Program-made: the position numbers and the translations under genes
Notes under the pieces: model-generated
Told to the model about the DNA's origin: nothing
Databases searched by the model: none
The model's input: the letters and a program-made list of their open reading frames with translations, nothing else
Shown here: positions 41,215 to 50,274 of the stretch, in pieces
Layout of the letters: the number at the start of each line of letters is the position of its first letter
Numbering within the stretch: position 1 is the first letter of the stretch
DNA from: Dactylosporangium fulvum
Lineage (GTDB): Bacteria > Actinomycetota > Actinomycetes > Mycobacteriales > Micromonosporaceae
Direction of reading: 5' to 3'
Length of the DNA: 64,000 bases
NCBI RefSeq assembly: GCF_025137375.1
Contig: NZ_CP073720.1
Location: forward strand, 3,992,501 to 4,056,500

Positions 41215-42246
41215 CTAGAAGAACGTGATCTCCGACTCGGGTACCGCGGCCGCCACGCCGGACCGGTGGGCGTGCCGCTCGCCGTGCATGGTGTAGGTGC
41301 GTTCGAGATCGTCGAGCAGCGGCCGCGCGTCCGGGCCGCCGTCCGGCGCCGACCGGACGTGGCCCGGCATCCGCTTGATGTTGTCCTCCAGGTGCTGGAG
41401 CACCTGCCCGACCCGGTCCTGGAACTGCAGGTTCACCAGCGCGTCGGCGATCGCCGCCCGGATGCCCACGGCGGCGTCCTCGAGCCGGCCCGACGACTCC
41501 CGCGACCGTGTGACGGCGGCCAGCAGGTCGTCGATCACCTCCTGCACGTCGCCGTTGGCCCTGGTGACCGCGACGCTCTCCCGTTCCGCGTCGCCCTCCG
41601 CGGTCGTGAGCACCGCCTCGATCGCGGCGCCGATGCCGTTGACCTTCTCCGCCATCTGCACGCTGGTCTCCATCGACCGGTCGGCCAGCTGCCGGACCTC
41701 GAGCGCCACCACGCCGAAGCCGGCGCCGGCCGCGCCGACCCGCGCCGCCTCGATCGAGGCGTTCAGCGCCAGCAGGTTGGTCTGCGCCGCGATCTGCGCC
41801 ACCTCGGCGGTCATCTGCTTGAGCTCGTCGTTGAACCCGGACAGTCCGGCCAGGTCCTGCACGGCCTTGCGCTTGGCCTTGAGCGCGTTGTCCAGCGTGG
41901 ACACCACGTTGCCGAGCCGTTCCCGGCCCTGTTGGAACGATCCGGCGCCGCCGTGCTGGTCGAGCGCCGTCGTCGACGAGGCGAGGACCGAGTCGAGGTT
42001 GTCCACGATCTGGCTGAACTGCTGCGTCACCGCGCCGATCGCCGACTCCATCTGCGCGCGTGACGACTCGATCTGCGCCGACCACACCGGGGCCACCGCG
42101 CCGGCGAACTCGTCGACGCCGCGCCGGTAGTCGTGCGGCGCCGGCGCGGCGGGCGACGGGCCGCCGCGGGCCCGGCGCCTGCCGAGCGCGAGGCCACCGG
42201 CGAGACCGGCCAGCAGGGACACAACGACGTACAGGACCTCAGCCAT
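41215..42246 (-). CDS. short receptor-like protein with CheZ-type motif
   Basis: 343 residues. One N-terminal membrane helix (about 4-22), no sensor or HAMP, then a coiled-coil MCP signalling tip at about 140-200 (IAAQTNLLALNASIEAARVG). Near the C-terminus LQFQDRVGQVLQHLEDNIKRM (about 273-293) contains D277-x-x-x-Q281 in the FQDxxGQ context of CheZ, where Asp and Gln catalyse CheY dephosphorylation. The protein ends in ESEITFF, a hydrophobic tail recalling the C-terminal CheY-binding peptide of CheZ. Located directly before cheY and overlapping cheB by 8 bases. A CheY-P phosphatase or adaptor role is inferred. Confidence 0.85.
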   Translation of the reverse strand: MAEVLYVVVSLLAGLAGGLALGRRRARGGPSPAAPAPHDYRRGVDEFAGAVAPVWSAQIESSRAQMESAIGAVTQQFSQIVDNLDSVLASSTTALDQHGGAGSFQQGRERLGNVVSTLDNALKAKRKAVQDLAGLSGFNDELKQMTAEVAQIAAQTNLLALNASIEAARVGAAGAGFGVVALEVRQLADRSMETSVQMAEKVNGIGAAIEAVLTTAEGDAERESVAVTRANGDVQEVIDDLLAAVTRSRESSGRLEDAAVGIRAAIADALVNLQFQDRVGQVLQHLEDNIKRMPGHVRSAPDGGPDARPLLDDLERTYTMHGERHAHRSGVAAAVPESEITFF

Positions 42247-43276
42247 GTTTGCGGATCACCTCTGCTATTGCGGGGAGCGGTACCTCGCGCTCCACGGCCC
42301 CGAGCAGGACCGCCTCCTTGGGCATGCCGTAGACGACGCAGGTGGCCTCGTCCTGGGCCACGGTGGCGGCGCCGGCCCGGCGCATCTCCAGCAGGCCACG
42401 GGCGCCGTCGTCGCCCATCCCGGTCATGATGACGCCGAGCGCCCCGCTCCCGGCGACCTTCGCGACCGACCGGAACAGCACGTCGACCGACGGCCGGTGC
42501 CGGTTGACCGGCGGGCCGTCGAACACCCTCACCCGGTAGCCCGGCGCGTCCGCGACCAGCTCCAGGTGCCGGCCGCCCGGGGCGACGAGCACCAGCCCGT
42601 CGGTGACCCGGTCGGCGTCGACGGCCTCGCGCACCTCGACCGCGCACAGTTCGTTCATCCGGTCGGCGAACGCCGCGGTGAACCGCTCCGGCATGTGCTG
42701 CACCACGACGACGCCAGGCACGCCGGCCGGCAGGGCGGTGAGGACCCGCTCGAGGGCCTGGGTGCCGCCGGTGGAGGTGCCGATCGCGACGATCCGCGGT
42801 CCGCCCGGGTGCGGCCCGGGCGCGGCGTCCGGCAGGCGGGCGGGTGCGCGCCCGATGCGGCGGGCCCGGCCGGCCGCGGCCGCCCGTACCGCCGACACGA
42901 CGTCGCCGCTGTCGTCGGCGAGGTACTGCTTCAGCCCGGTCGTCGGCTTCGGCACGGCGCTCACCGCGCCGGCGGCCAGCGCGTCCATGGCGGTCCGGGC
43001 GCCGCGGCCGACGAGTGTGGAGCAGATGACGATCGGGGTGGGCCGGATCGACATGACCTGCTTGACGAACGTGATGCCGTCCATGCGCGGCATCTCGATG
43101 TCGAGGATCACCACGTCGGGCCAGTCGCGGTTCATGAGCTTCATCGCGAAGATCGGGTCGGAGGCGGAGCCGATGACCTCGATTCCCGGCTCCGCGCCGA
43201 GCCGCGCGGACAGCACCTGCCGCACGACCGCGGAGTCGTCGACGATCAGCGTCCGGATGGTCGCGCCGGTGGTCAT
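42239..43276 (-). CDS. cheB: chemotaxis protein-glutamate methylesterase CheB
   Basis: 345 residues from ATG 43276. N-terminal receiver (VDDSAVVRQVL, VVILDIEMPRMDG, K in VPKP) and C-terminal methylesterase (about 155-345) with the catalytic Ser in IGTSTGG, His in VVVQHMPERFTAAFADR and Asp in MTGMGDDGARG. Removes methyl groups from receptors and deamidates glutamines. ATG overlaps the cheD stop by four bases. Confidence 0.94.
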   Translation of the reverse strand: MTTGATIRTLIVDDSAVVRQVLSARLGAEPGIEVIGSASDPIFAMKLMNRDWPDVVILDIEMPRMDGITFVKQVMSIRPTPIVICSTLVGRGARTAMDALAAGAVSAVPKPTTGLKQYLADDSGDVVSAVRAAAAGRARRIGRAPARLPDAAPGPHPGGPRIVAIGTSTGGTQALERVLTALPAGVPGVVVVQHMPERFTAAFADRMNELCAVEVREAVDADRVTDGLVLVAPGGRHLELVADAPGYRVRVFDGPPVNRHRPSVDVLFRSVAKVAGSGALGVIMTGMGDDGARGLLEMRRAGAATVAQDEATCVVYGMPKEAVLLGAVEREVPLPAIAEVIRKHG

Positions 43277-43752
43277 GACGCCTCGTCCAGGGGGCTGCGG
43301 TCGTTGTGGTACATCCAGACGTCGCCGGTCGCCAGGTCGAACCGCAGGCGGCGGGCGCCGGTGCCGCCGAGGTGCCGCGCCACGACCGTGAAGCCGTGCC
43401 GGTCCAGCAGGCTGAGGCCGGCCGCCACGTTGGCCCGGGCGACCCCGTCGCGCAGGACCTGCGCGCCGCCGCCGAAGAGCTTCGCCTCGTACTCCGCCGG
43501 CCGTGTCCCGGTCCGCTCGAGCTCCCGCCGGAACAGTTCGAACGCGTCGGTCGCGTACCGCCCGTCGAGTGCCCGGACCTGCGCCGGCCGGCCGTGGTGC
43601 GGGAGCATGTAGTGGCACATGCCGCCGATGCGCAGCCGCGGATGCCAGAGGCTGACCGCCACGCACGAGCCGAGCAGGGTCGCGATCCGCGTGCCCGGCC
43701 CGGCGAAGTGGAACTCGCCGGGCTTGAGGAACACGGTGCGCGGGCTAGTCAC
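43273..43752 (-). CDS. cheD: chemoreceptor glutamine deamidase CheD
   Basis: 159 residues. Catalytic Cys in LLGSCVAVSLW and His in GGMCHYMLP, then KLFGGGAQV and NVAAGLSLLDRHGF, matching CheD along its length. It deamidates receptor glutamines and can be regulated by CheY-P through CheC; no cheC was found in the window. Overlaps cheR by 8 bases and cheB by 4. Confidence 0.93.
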   Translation of the reverse strand: MTSPRTVFLKPGEFHFAGPGTRIATLLGSCVAVSLWHPRLRIGGMCHYMLPHHGRPAQVRALDGRYATDAFELFRRELERTGTRPAEYEAKLFGGGAQVLRDGVARANVAAGLSLLDRHGFTVVARHLGGTGARRLRFDLATGDVWMYHNDRSPLDEAS

Positions 43753-44578
43753 GGGCGCCCGCCGGGAGCCGGTAGATCGACGGCCGGACCATCCGCAGCC
43801 GCGACGGGATGCCGTTGAGCGTCTCGGACAGGCTGACGATGAGGTGCCCGCCGGGGTGCAGCATCTCCTGCAACCGCTGGATCAGCGCCGTCTTCGTGGG
43901 CAGGTCGAAGTAGATCATGACGTTGCGCAGCATGATGACGTCGAACCGCCCCAGGTCGTGCAGGTCGTGGAGCAGGTTGGCGTGCAGGAAGGTGACGTGC
44001 TCGCGGAGCGCGGCGCCGGCTGTCATCAGGCCGGCGTACTCCTCGCGGCCCTTCAGCCAGTATCTGCGCAGCAGGTCCGGCGGGATCCGGCCGGCCGCCT
44101 CGAGCGGGTAGAGAGCCCGGCGGGCCCCGGTGACGATCCGTGTCGAGACGTCGGTGCCGATGATCTCCCAGGACCCGGCCGGCGGCCGTTCGGCCAGGAC
44201 CATCGCCGCGGTGTACGCCTCCTCGCCGCTGGAGCTGGCGGCGCTCCACAGCCGCAGCACGCGATCGTCCGGATGCCCCGGCACGATCACGTCACGCAGG
44301 TAGTCGAAGTGCTGCGGCTCGCGGAAGAACGACGTCTCGTTCGTCGTCAGCAGATCGATCGCCCGGTGCAGTTCCTGCCCGTCCGGCTCGTGGAGCAGCC
44401 GGACGTAGTCGGCGTAGGTCTGCAGGCCGAGCTGCCGCAGCCGCCGGTTCAGCCGCCCCATGACCAGCGTCTCCTTGCCGGGCACGAGACGGATCCCGGT
44501 GCGCTGGTGCAGCAGCGCACTGATCGCCGCGAACTCGGCGCCGGTGATCTCCGGTGGCGCGTCGACGGAGCGGATCAC
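43745..44578 (-). CDS. cheR: chemotaxis protein methyltransferase CheR
   Basis: 277 residues: an N-terminal all-helical CheR_N part (about 10-70, TGIRLVPGKETLVMGRLNRRLRQLG), then the SAM-binding domain (TNETSFFREPQHFDYL, LWSAASSSGEEAYTAAM, FDVIMLRNVMIYFDLPTK, SLSETL). Methylates receptor glutamates using S-adenosylmethionine. Start at ATG 44578 overlaps the cheW stop. Confidence 0.95.
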   Translation of the reverse strand: MIRSVDAPPEITGAEFAAISALLHQRTGIRLVPGKETLVMGRLNRRLRQLGLQTYADYVRLLHEPDGQELHRAIDLLTTNETSFFREPQHFDYLRDVIVPGHPDDRVLRLWSAASSSGEEAYTAAMVLAERPPAGSWEIIGTDVSTRIVTGARRALYPLEAAGRIPPDLLRRYWLKGREEYAGLMTAGAALREHVTFLHANLLHDLHDLGRFDVIMLRNVMIYFDLPTKTALIQRLQEMLHPGGHLIVSLSETLNGIPSRLRMVRPSIYRLPAGARD

Positions 44579-45120
44579 GGGGTGCGAGCCGTTCCGCTCT
44601 CGTCGGGGGACTCGCGGCCGCCCCGGGACAGCTCGGCGATCTCGTCGGGCGACAGGACACGGTCGAGGTCCAGGACGATGAGGAAGTCGTTCTCCCGCCG
44701 GGCCATGCCGCTGATGAACTCGGGCTGGATGCCGGTGCCGAAGCTCGGCGTCGGCTCGATGTCGCCGGCGCCGAACCCGACGACCTTGTTCACCATGTCG
44801 ACGAGGATCCCGATGTCCTGGCCGTCGGCGGCGTCACTGCTGTGCACGATGATGATGCTGGTCCGCCGCGCTACTGCGGTGGCGCCCTGGCCGAACCGGA
44901 TGCCCAGGTCGACCACGGGGACCGCCCGCCCCCGCAGGTTGATCACGCCCCGGACGAAGTCGGGCGCCATCGGCACGGCGGTGAGGGAGCGGTACTCGAT
45001 GATCTCGGTGATGTGGAAGATGTCCAGCGCGTACGCCTCGCCGTTGAGCGTGAACGTCAGATACCGTCCGGCCTCGGCGCCGCCGGCGCGCTGAGCGTCG
45101 TCTGCAGTGGTGGTGCTCAC
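44575..45120 (-). CDS. cheW: chemotaxis coupling protein CheW
   Basis: 181 residues from GTG 45120. CheW fold at about 18-165: RYLTFTLNGEAYALDIFHITEIIEYRSLTAVPMAPDFVRGVINLRGRAVPVVDL and the ISGMARRENDFLIVLDLDRVLS end. Bridges receptors and CheA. First gene of the che operon; a sigma-28-like promoter lies 50-75 bp upstream. The acidic C-terminal tail overlaps the cheR start. Confidence 0.94.
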   Translation of the reverse strand: MSTTTADDAQRAGGAEAGRYLTFTLNGEAYALDIFHITEIIEYRSLTAVPMAPDFVRGVINLRGRAVPVVDLGIRFGQGATAVARRTSIIIVHSSDAADGQDIGILVDMVNKVVGFGAGDIEPTPSFGTGIQPEFISGMARRENDFLIVLDLDRVLSPDEIAELSRGGRESPDESGTARTP

Positions 45121-45169
45121 CGGTCTGCCCGTCCTGTGCGTGTGCTTGCGAAACGTCCTACCGATGCTG

Positions 45170-45194
45170 ATCGGCGGCGCCGTCCGGCTCTGAA
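45170..45194 (-). promoter_or_regulatory. sigma-28 (FliA/WhiG)-like promoter of the che operon
   Basis: On the minus strand TTCA (45194-45191), 15 bases, then GCCGAT (45175-45170). The spacing and -10 equal those of the promoter at 54338-54362. Confidence 0.6.
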
Positions 45195-45200
45195 GCTTTC

Positions 45201-47126
45201 CTACAGCAGCTGTGGTGCCCGGGCCGGTGACGGCGCCTCGGCCGGGGCCCGGCCCGCCGCGGGCGGGTGGGCGAGCAGCCAGTCGTCGAACGGCACCGGC
45301 GCGCCCGTGCCGTAGCCCTGCGCGTGGTCCACGCCGATCAGCCGCAGTTCGTCCAGCACCGTGTCGTCCTCGACGAACTCGGCGACCGTGCGCAGGCCCA
45401 TCTCGTGGCTGACCCGGTTGACCGACTCGACCATCGCCCGGTCCACCGGGTCGCTGGTGATGCCGCGGACGAAGTTGCCGTCGATCTTCACCAGGTCCAC
45501 CGGGAGCTGCTTGAGGTACGCGAACCCGGACAGCCCGCTGCCGAAGTCGTCCAGCGCGAACCGGCAGCCCAGCGCGCGTAGCTCGGTGATGAACGCCACG
45601 GCCCGCTCCAGGTCGGCGATCGCGACCGTCTCCGTCACCTCGAAGCACAGCGCACGCGGCGGGATGCGGTGCCCGCGCAACTGCTCGCGGATGAAGGCGA
45701 GCAGCGCGTCGTCCCCGAGCGAACCGCCCGACAGGTTGATCGAGAACAGCTCGTCGCCGGGCACGCCGTCGCGGTACCGCTCGGCGAGGCGGTCGAGGGC
45801 GGCGCCGATGACCCACCGGTCGATGGCTGTGACGAGGTTGTACCGCTCGGCCGCCGGCAGGAACGCGCCGGGGCCGATCAGCGACCCGTCCTCGCCGCGC
45901 ATCCGCACCAGGAGTTCACCGAAGGGCCCGCCGCTCGACGGGCCGGTGGGAACGATCGGCTGGTAGTACAGCACCAGCGCGTCGTCGTTGACGGCACTGA
46001 CCACCCGCTCGGCCCAGTGTGCCAGGCCGCGCTGCCGGTCGAGCCGGTCGTCGCCGGCCGCCACGACGTGCACCCGGTTGCGGCCCGCGTGCTTCGCGGC
46101 GTAGCAGGCGGCGTCGGCGGCCCGCACGGCGTCCTGTGCGTCGACACCGCCGGCCGTGATCGGCACGACACCGATGCTCAGGCCGACCGAGAAGACCCGC
46201 CCGTCGTGCGGGAAGCGGTGTCGCGCGACGGCGTGCAGGATCCGCTCGGCGGTCGCGGTGGCGGCTTCCGGCGTGCGGTTGCGCAGCAGGACCACGAACT
46301 CGTCCCCGCCGACCCGGGCCAGGACGTCCGCGTCGTCCAGCTCGCCGCTGATCAGGCCGGTCACCTGGCACAGCAGGATGTCGCCGGCGCCGTGCCCGCA
46401 GCTGTCGTTGACGATCTTGAAGCGGTCGAGGTCGAGGAAGCACAGCGCGTGGCCGGACGGCGGGATCGGCTCCTCGAGCGCCGCGGCGAGCCGCCGGTCG
46501 AACTCGCGGCGGTTCAGCGCGCCGGTCAGCGGGTCGTGGCTCGCCTCGTGCGCCAGCCGCGCCGCGATGGCCCGCTCCGCGTCCTGTGCCCGGTCGGCGA
46601 AGCGCCAGTTGACGATCGCGGCCACCGCGGCGCCGGTGACGAACAGCGCGTGGATCACCGCCCACCGCACCGGGTGGCGCCACGCGTCGGCGTGGTTGTA
46701 GACGAGCTGCGGCGCGAGCACGCCGACGACCGCGTGTTCGACGAGCACGAACGCGGCGGCCAGCAGGAATGTGCGCCACTCCTGGTAGAAGGTGATGACG
46801 ACGAGCATCACGAAGAAGTGGAAGTGCATCTCGATCATCCCGTGCCCCAGGTGCACCAGGATGGCCGAGGACCCCATCAGCCCCAGGGTGGCGGCGGCGG
46901 AGCGGAGGTGGCGGGAGAACCCACGCGCCCCGGCCACGCCGAGCGCGCCGATCAGCGGCGCGACGTCGGCGAACGCGTGCTGGACGGACAGGCCCTGCAG
47001 CAGTCCGTACGCGAAGAGGCCGACCGCGTGCACGGCCACGATCCACAGGATGGCCTTGTGCCGGGCGCGCCAGTCCTGCTCGGGCAGTGGCCGCCCGCTT
47101 GGCAGCATCCGGATCAGCGTTCGCAT
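45201..47126 (-). CDS. membrane GGDEF-EAL cyclic-di-GMP enzyme
   Basis: 641 residues from ATG 47126 (ATG 47207 would prepend a low-complexity stretch). Five or six N-terminal helices with a histidine-rich M-H-F-H-F-F-V-M and YQEW segment, a GGDEF domain with intact RVGGDEF, and an EAL domain whose residues look complete (E-L-L-V-R, SINLSGG, F-E-V-T-E, DDFGSG, KIDGNF, VAEFVED, QGYG). It may both make and degrade cyclic di-GMP, perhaps switching with a membrane signal. Same strand and directly upstream of the che promoter, but the che operon has its own promoter. Confidence 0.92.
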   Translation of the reverse strand: MRTLIRMLPSGRPLPEQDWRARHKAILWIVAVHAVGLFAYGLLQGLSVQHAFADVAPLIGALGVAGARGFSRHLRSAAATLGLMGSSAILVHLGHGMIEMHFHFFVMLVVITFYQEWRTFLLAAAFVLVEHAVVGVLAPQLVYNHADAWRHPVRWAVIHALFVTGAAVAAIVNWRFADRAQDAERAIAARLAHEASHDPLTGALNRREFDRRLAAALEEPIPPSGHALCFLDLDRFKIVNDSCGHGAGDILLCQVTGLISGELDDADVLARVGGDEFVVLLRNRTPEAATATAERILHAVARHRFPHDGRVFSVGLSIGVVPITAGGVDAQDAVRAADAACYAAKHAGRNRVHVVAAGDDRLDRQRGLAHWAERVVSAVNDDALVLYYQPIVPTGPSSGGPFGELLVRMRGEDGSLIGPGAFLPAAERYNLVTAIDRWVIGAALDRLAERYRDGVPGDELFSINLSGGSLGDDALLAFIREQLRGHRIPPRALCFEVTETVAIADLERAVAFITELRALGCRFALDDFGSGLSGFAYLKQLPVDLVKIDGNFVRGITSDPVDRAMVESVNRVSHEMGLRTVAEFVEDDTVLDELRLIGVDHAQGYGTGAPVPFDDWLLAHPPAAGRAPAEAPSPARAPQLL

Positions 47127-47231
47127 ACAGGCTTCATCGCGGCCTGACCGCCCGTCCTGAGTGTGTGAACCGGACTGCTCCGGTTCGTTCCCCGAACTGC
47201 CCTGCACCCTGCCCGGCCCACAATGATCGAC

Positions 47232-47237
47232 TACTCT
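47232..47237 (+). promoter_or_regulatory. -10 hexamer of the substrate-binding-protein gene
   Basis: TACTCT ends 7 bases before GTG 47245; there is no ribosome-binding site, so a leaderless mRNA is likely. Confidence 0.5.
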
Positions 47238-47244
47238 GAGTCAT

Positions 47245-48975
47245 GTGAAGACTACCTGGTGTGGTGCGGCGCTGGTGGTGACCCTGGCCCTGGGCGGATG
47301 CGCGGCGAAGGACAACACCGGCGGCGAGGGGAAGGCGGCTGCCGGGTTCAACGCCGGTCTGACCGGCGTGGTCAACCCCTCCGACCGGACCGGCGGCACG
47401 CTCCGCCTGGCCACCGCGCACGACGCCGACTCGTGGGACCCGGCACGGTCGTACATCAACGCCGTCTACAACCTCCAGCGGCTCTACACCCGCACGCTGC
47501 TCACCCCGGACACGAAGCCCGGCGCCGAGAGCCTCCAGCTCGTCCCCGACCTGGCCGGAGCGCTGCCGGAGGTGTCGGCGGACGGGCTGATCTACACGTT
47601 CCGGCTCCGCGACGGCCTGCGCTTCGAGGACGGCACGGCCATCAGGGCGCGGGACGTGAAGTACGGCATCGAACGCCTCTTCGCCCAGGACGAGCTGTCC
47701 GGCGGACCCACCTACCTCATCGACCAGCTCGACCAGGGCCAGGAGTACCCGGGACCGTACCGGTCGTCCGAGGGACTGCGGTCGGTGACGACGCCGGACG
47801 ACCGCACGATCGTGTTCCGGCTCGCGGAGCCGTTCGCCGACTTCCCGTACCTGCTGGCGATGGGCGTCGCCGCGCCCGTGCCGCAGGCCGCGGACACCGG
47901 CGCCAGGTACGGCGACCGGCCGGTCTCCTCCGGCCCGTACCGCTTCGAGACCCTCGACCCGGGCAAGAAGGTGGTGTTCGTCCGCAACGAGCGGTGGGAC
48001 CGGGCCACCGACCCGGTCCGCAAGGCGCTGCCGGACCGGATCGAGCTCACCATCGGTACCGCACCGGCGGAGATCGACGCGCAACTGCTCGACGGCACGC
48101 TCGACGCCGATGCCGGGCAGGGCGGCGTGCAGGCCGCGACGCAGCCGAAGGTGCTGCTCGACCCGGCGCTCAAGGCGAACGCGGACGCGCCGACGACGGG
48201 CTTCGTGCAGTACGCGGCGCTGGTGTCGACCGTCGCGCCGTTCGACAACGTGCACTGCCGGCGGGCCGTGCAGTACGCCGTCGACAAGGGCGCCGTGCAG
48301 ACCGCGCGCGGCGGGCCGGACGCCGGCGGGGAGATCGCCGGCGGGATGCTGCCGCCCGGCGTCCCGGGCCACGACCCGGCGCTCGACCCGTTCCAGACCA
48401 GGGGCGGTAAACCGCAGGTGGACCGGGCCCGCGAGGAACTCGGCCGGTGCGGCAGGCCGGACGGGTTCGCCACCGTCATCGCGGCCACGAACAGCCCGAA
48501 GGCGATGAAGACGGCCGAGGCGATCCAGGCGTCCCTGGCCGCGATCGGCGTGACCGCCCGGATCGACCCGTCCGACCCGTCCCTCTACGCGCGGTCGGTC
48601 GTGGGCTCCCCGTCGAACGTGCACCAGCAGGGCTACGGGCTGATCCTGTCGGCCTGGTCGGCGGACTTCCCGACCGGCTACGGGTTCTTCCCGACGCTCG
48701 TCGACGGGCGCCGGATCCTGCCCAGCGGCAACAACAACTACGCCGAGATCGACGACGTGTTCATCAACGAGCAGCTCGACCAGGCCCGCACCACCACCGA
48801 TCCGACGCGCTCGGCCGGTATCTGGCAGCGGGTCGACGCCGCCGTGATGGACTCGGCGACGATGCTGCCGCTGACCTACGACAAGGTGCTCAACTACCGC
48901 AACCCCCGCCTGACGAACGTCTTCGTGAACCAGTTCTACGGCGGCTGGGACGTCACCTCACTGGGCGTTGCCTAG
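47245..48975 (+). CDS. ABC transporter substrate-binding lipoprotein (family 5, peptide/nickel type)
   Basis: 576 residues. Lipoprotein signal with lipobox L-G-G-C at about 16-19, then the SBP_bac_5 domain: GGTLRLATAHDADSWDPARSYI, YTFRLRDGLRFEDGTAIRARDVKYGIERLF, AVQYAVDKGAV and the terminal NPRLTNVFVNQFYGGWD. It captures oligopeptides or similar solutes outside the membrane. No permease or ATPase genes adjoin it, so it is an orphan receptor that shares a transporter encoded elsewhere. Confidence 0.92.
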   Translation: MKTTWCGAALVVTLALGGCAAKDNTGGEGKAAAGFNAGLTGVVNPSDRTGGTLRLATAHDADSWDPARSYINAVYNLQRLYTRTLLTPDTKPGAESLQLVPDLAGALPEVSADGLIYTFRLRDGLRFEDGTAIRARDVKYGIERLFAQDELSGGPTYLIDQLDQGQEYPGPYRSSEGLRSVTTPDDRTIVFRLAEPFADFPYLLAMGVAAPVPQAADTGARYGDRPVSSGPYRFETLDPGKKVVFVRNERWDRATDPVRKALPDRIELTIGTAPAEIDAQLLDGTLDADAGQGGVQAATQPKVLLDPALKANADAPTTGFVQYAALVSTVAPFDNVHCRRAVQYAVDKGAVQTARGGPDAGGEIAGGMLPPGVPGHDPALDPFQTRGGKPQVDRAREELGRCGRPDGFATVIAATNSPKAMKTAEAIQASLAAIGVTARIDPSDPSLYARSVVGSPSNVHQQGYGLILSAWSADFPTGYGFFPTLVDGRRILPSGNNNYAEIDDVFINEQLDQARTTTDPTRSAGIWQRVDAAVMDSATMLPLTYDKVLNYRNPRLTNVFVNQFYGGWDVTSLGVA

Positions 48976-49015
48976 CGCCTGTTCATGACCGAGGCCGGGC
49001 CGCGGCGCGAGCGCG

Positions 49016-50008
49016 TTACAGCTTGACGGTCCGCTCCGAGGGGTCGTCGGGCGGCGGCCCCTCGGCGACGTGCAGGCGGACCGTCGGCGGCTCGGCGGCA
49101 TCGGTCTCCTCCGGGTCGGGCGGGACGACCTGCGGCACGACCCGGTGCACCGTGGCCAGGACCGACGCCACCATCAGGCCCGCGGTGCCGGCGATGCCGA
49201 GCGCTCCCCCCGCGTACGCCGCGAACAGCCGGCGCCGGCTGAGGTCCTCGACGGCGGTCGCGAGGGCGTCGTCCGTGACGTACAGGGCCAGCCCCGCACC
49301 CGCGAGCAGACCCAGGGAGAGCAGCGCCAGGAACAGCGTCATGTAGGTGCTCGGCGGACCGTACTCGACGCCGCCGTGCCGCCGCTGCGCCAGCACGATG
49401 AACAGCCCGGTCACCGCCGCCCACGCGCCGACGATGAGCAGCGCGGCGACCGCGTCGCTCGGCCGGTGCCACCCCGCGGACAGTGTCGCGACCCCGGCCA
49501 GGGCGGCGAACAGCGCGGCGACGAGCGCACCCGGCCCGCGCGCCTTGGCCGGTAGGACGAGCACGAACGCCACCGCCACCGACGCCGCGATAGTGGTGTG
49601 CCCGCTGGGCAGGCTGTTGCCGACGGCCGCCCGCTCCACGTCGACGCCGAGGTCGGGCCGGTAGATGACCGCCTTGAGCAGCTGGGTGGTCGCGTTGGCC
49701 CCGCCGATCAGCAGCACCGCCCCGACGGCCAGGGCGACCCGGCGCCGGGCGAGGGCGATGAACCCGATGACGATCGTCGCCACGGTCAGCGACAGCACGG
49801 AGATCCCGTTGAGCGTGTTGTGCACGACGCTCTCGACCCGTGCGCGGCCGATGCTGTTGCCCGTCAGCGCGACGTAGTCGAGCAGCTGCCCGTGCTCGGT
49901 CTGCACGAAGAACCGCCACACCTCGACGAAGCCGACCGTCTCGACGACCGCCAGCAACAGCAGCCACAGAGCCAGCCCAACGGGCCACCCACGCATGGCG
50001 AGCAACAT
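49016..50008 (-). CDS. PAP2-family membrane phosphatase
   Basis: 330 residues from ATG 50008 (ATG 49996 is an alternative). About nine helices. The three PAP2 motifs are present: KAVIYRPDLG (K-x6-RP), N-S-L-P-S-G-H-T-T and SAGWHRPSDAVAALLIVGAW (variant of SRxxxxxHxxxD). Likely dephosphorylates a lipid pyrophosphate or phosphatidic acid on the outer face. The cytoplasmic C-terminal tail of about 50 residues is acidic and proline-rich. Confidence 0.87.
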   Translation of the reverse strand: MLLAMRGWPVGLALWLLLLAVVETVGFVEVWRFFVQTEHGQLLDYVALTGNSIGRARVESVVHNTLNGISVLSLTVATIVIGFIALARRRVALAVGAVLLIGGANATTQLLKAVIYRPDLGVDVERAAVGNSLPSGHTTIAASVAVAFVLVLPAKARGPGALVAALFAALAGVATLSAGWHRPSDAVAALLIVGAWAAVTGLFIVLAQRRHGGVEYGPPSTYMTLFLALLSLGLLAGAGLALYVTDDALATAVEDLSRRRLFAAYAGGALGIAGTAGLMVASVLATVHRVVPQVVPPDPEETDAAEPPTVRLHVAEGPPPDDPSERTVKL

Positions 50009-50274
50009 AGCGGAAGTCTCCGATCGCCGCAGTGCCCGGTTAGCGACTGTTGTCCCCCCGCCCCGGTCCGTTCGGACGACCTCGGCCGGGGGAACGCCGG
50101 GTGATCCGCAGGCGAACCGGTTGCGGCGCCCGGGGCCCCCGAGCACAGTCGAGCCGCACCGCCACGCGACGTCCGCCCGCCGTCGGTTGTGGCCGGTGGA
50201 ACTCCGCGCGAATCACTGAGACGGCGCCCCTGTGCCGGGCGCCGCACGACGCGTTCCGGAAGGCGGGCCCCACC

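Noticed and set aside
47126..47244. Sigma-28-like promoter for the GGDEF-EAL gene (CTCA at 47161-47158, minus strand)
   Set aside because: The downstream element is GCCGCG at 14-bp spacing, lacking the GCCGAT core seen at the other sites.
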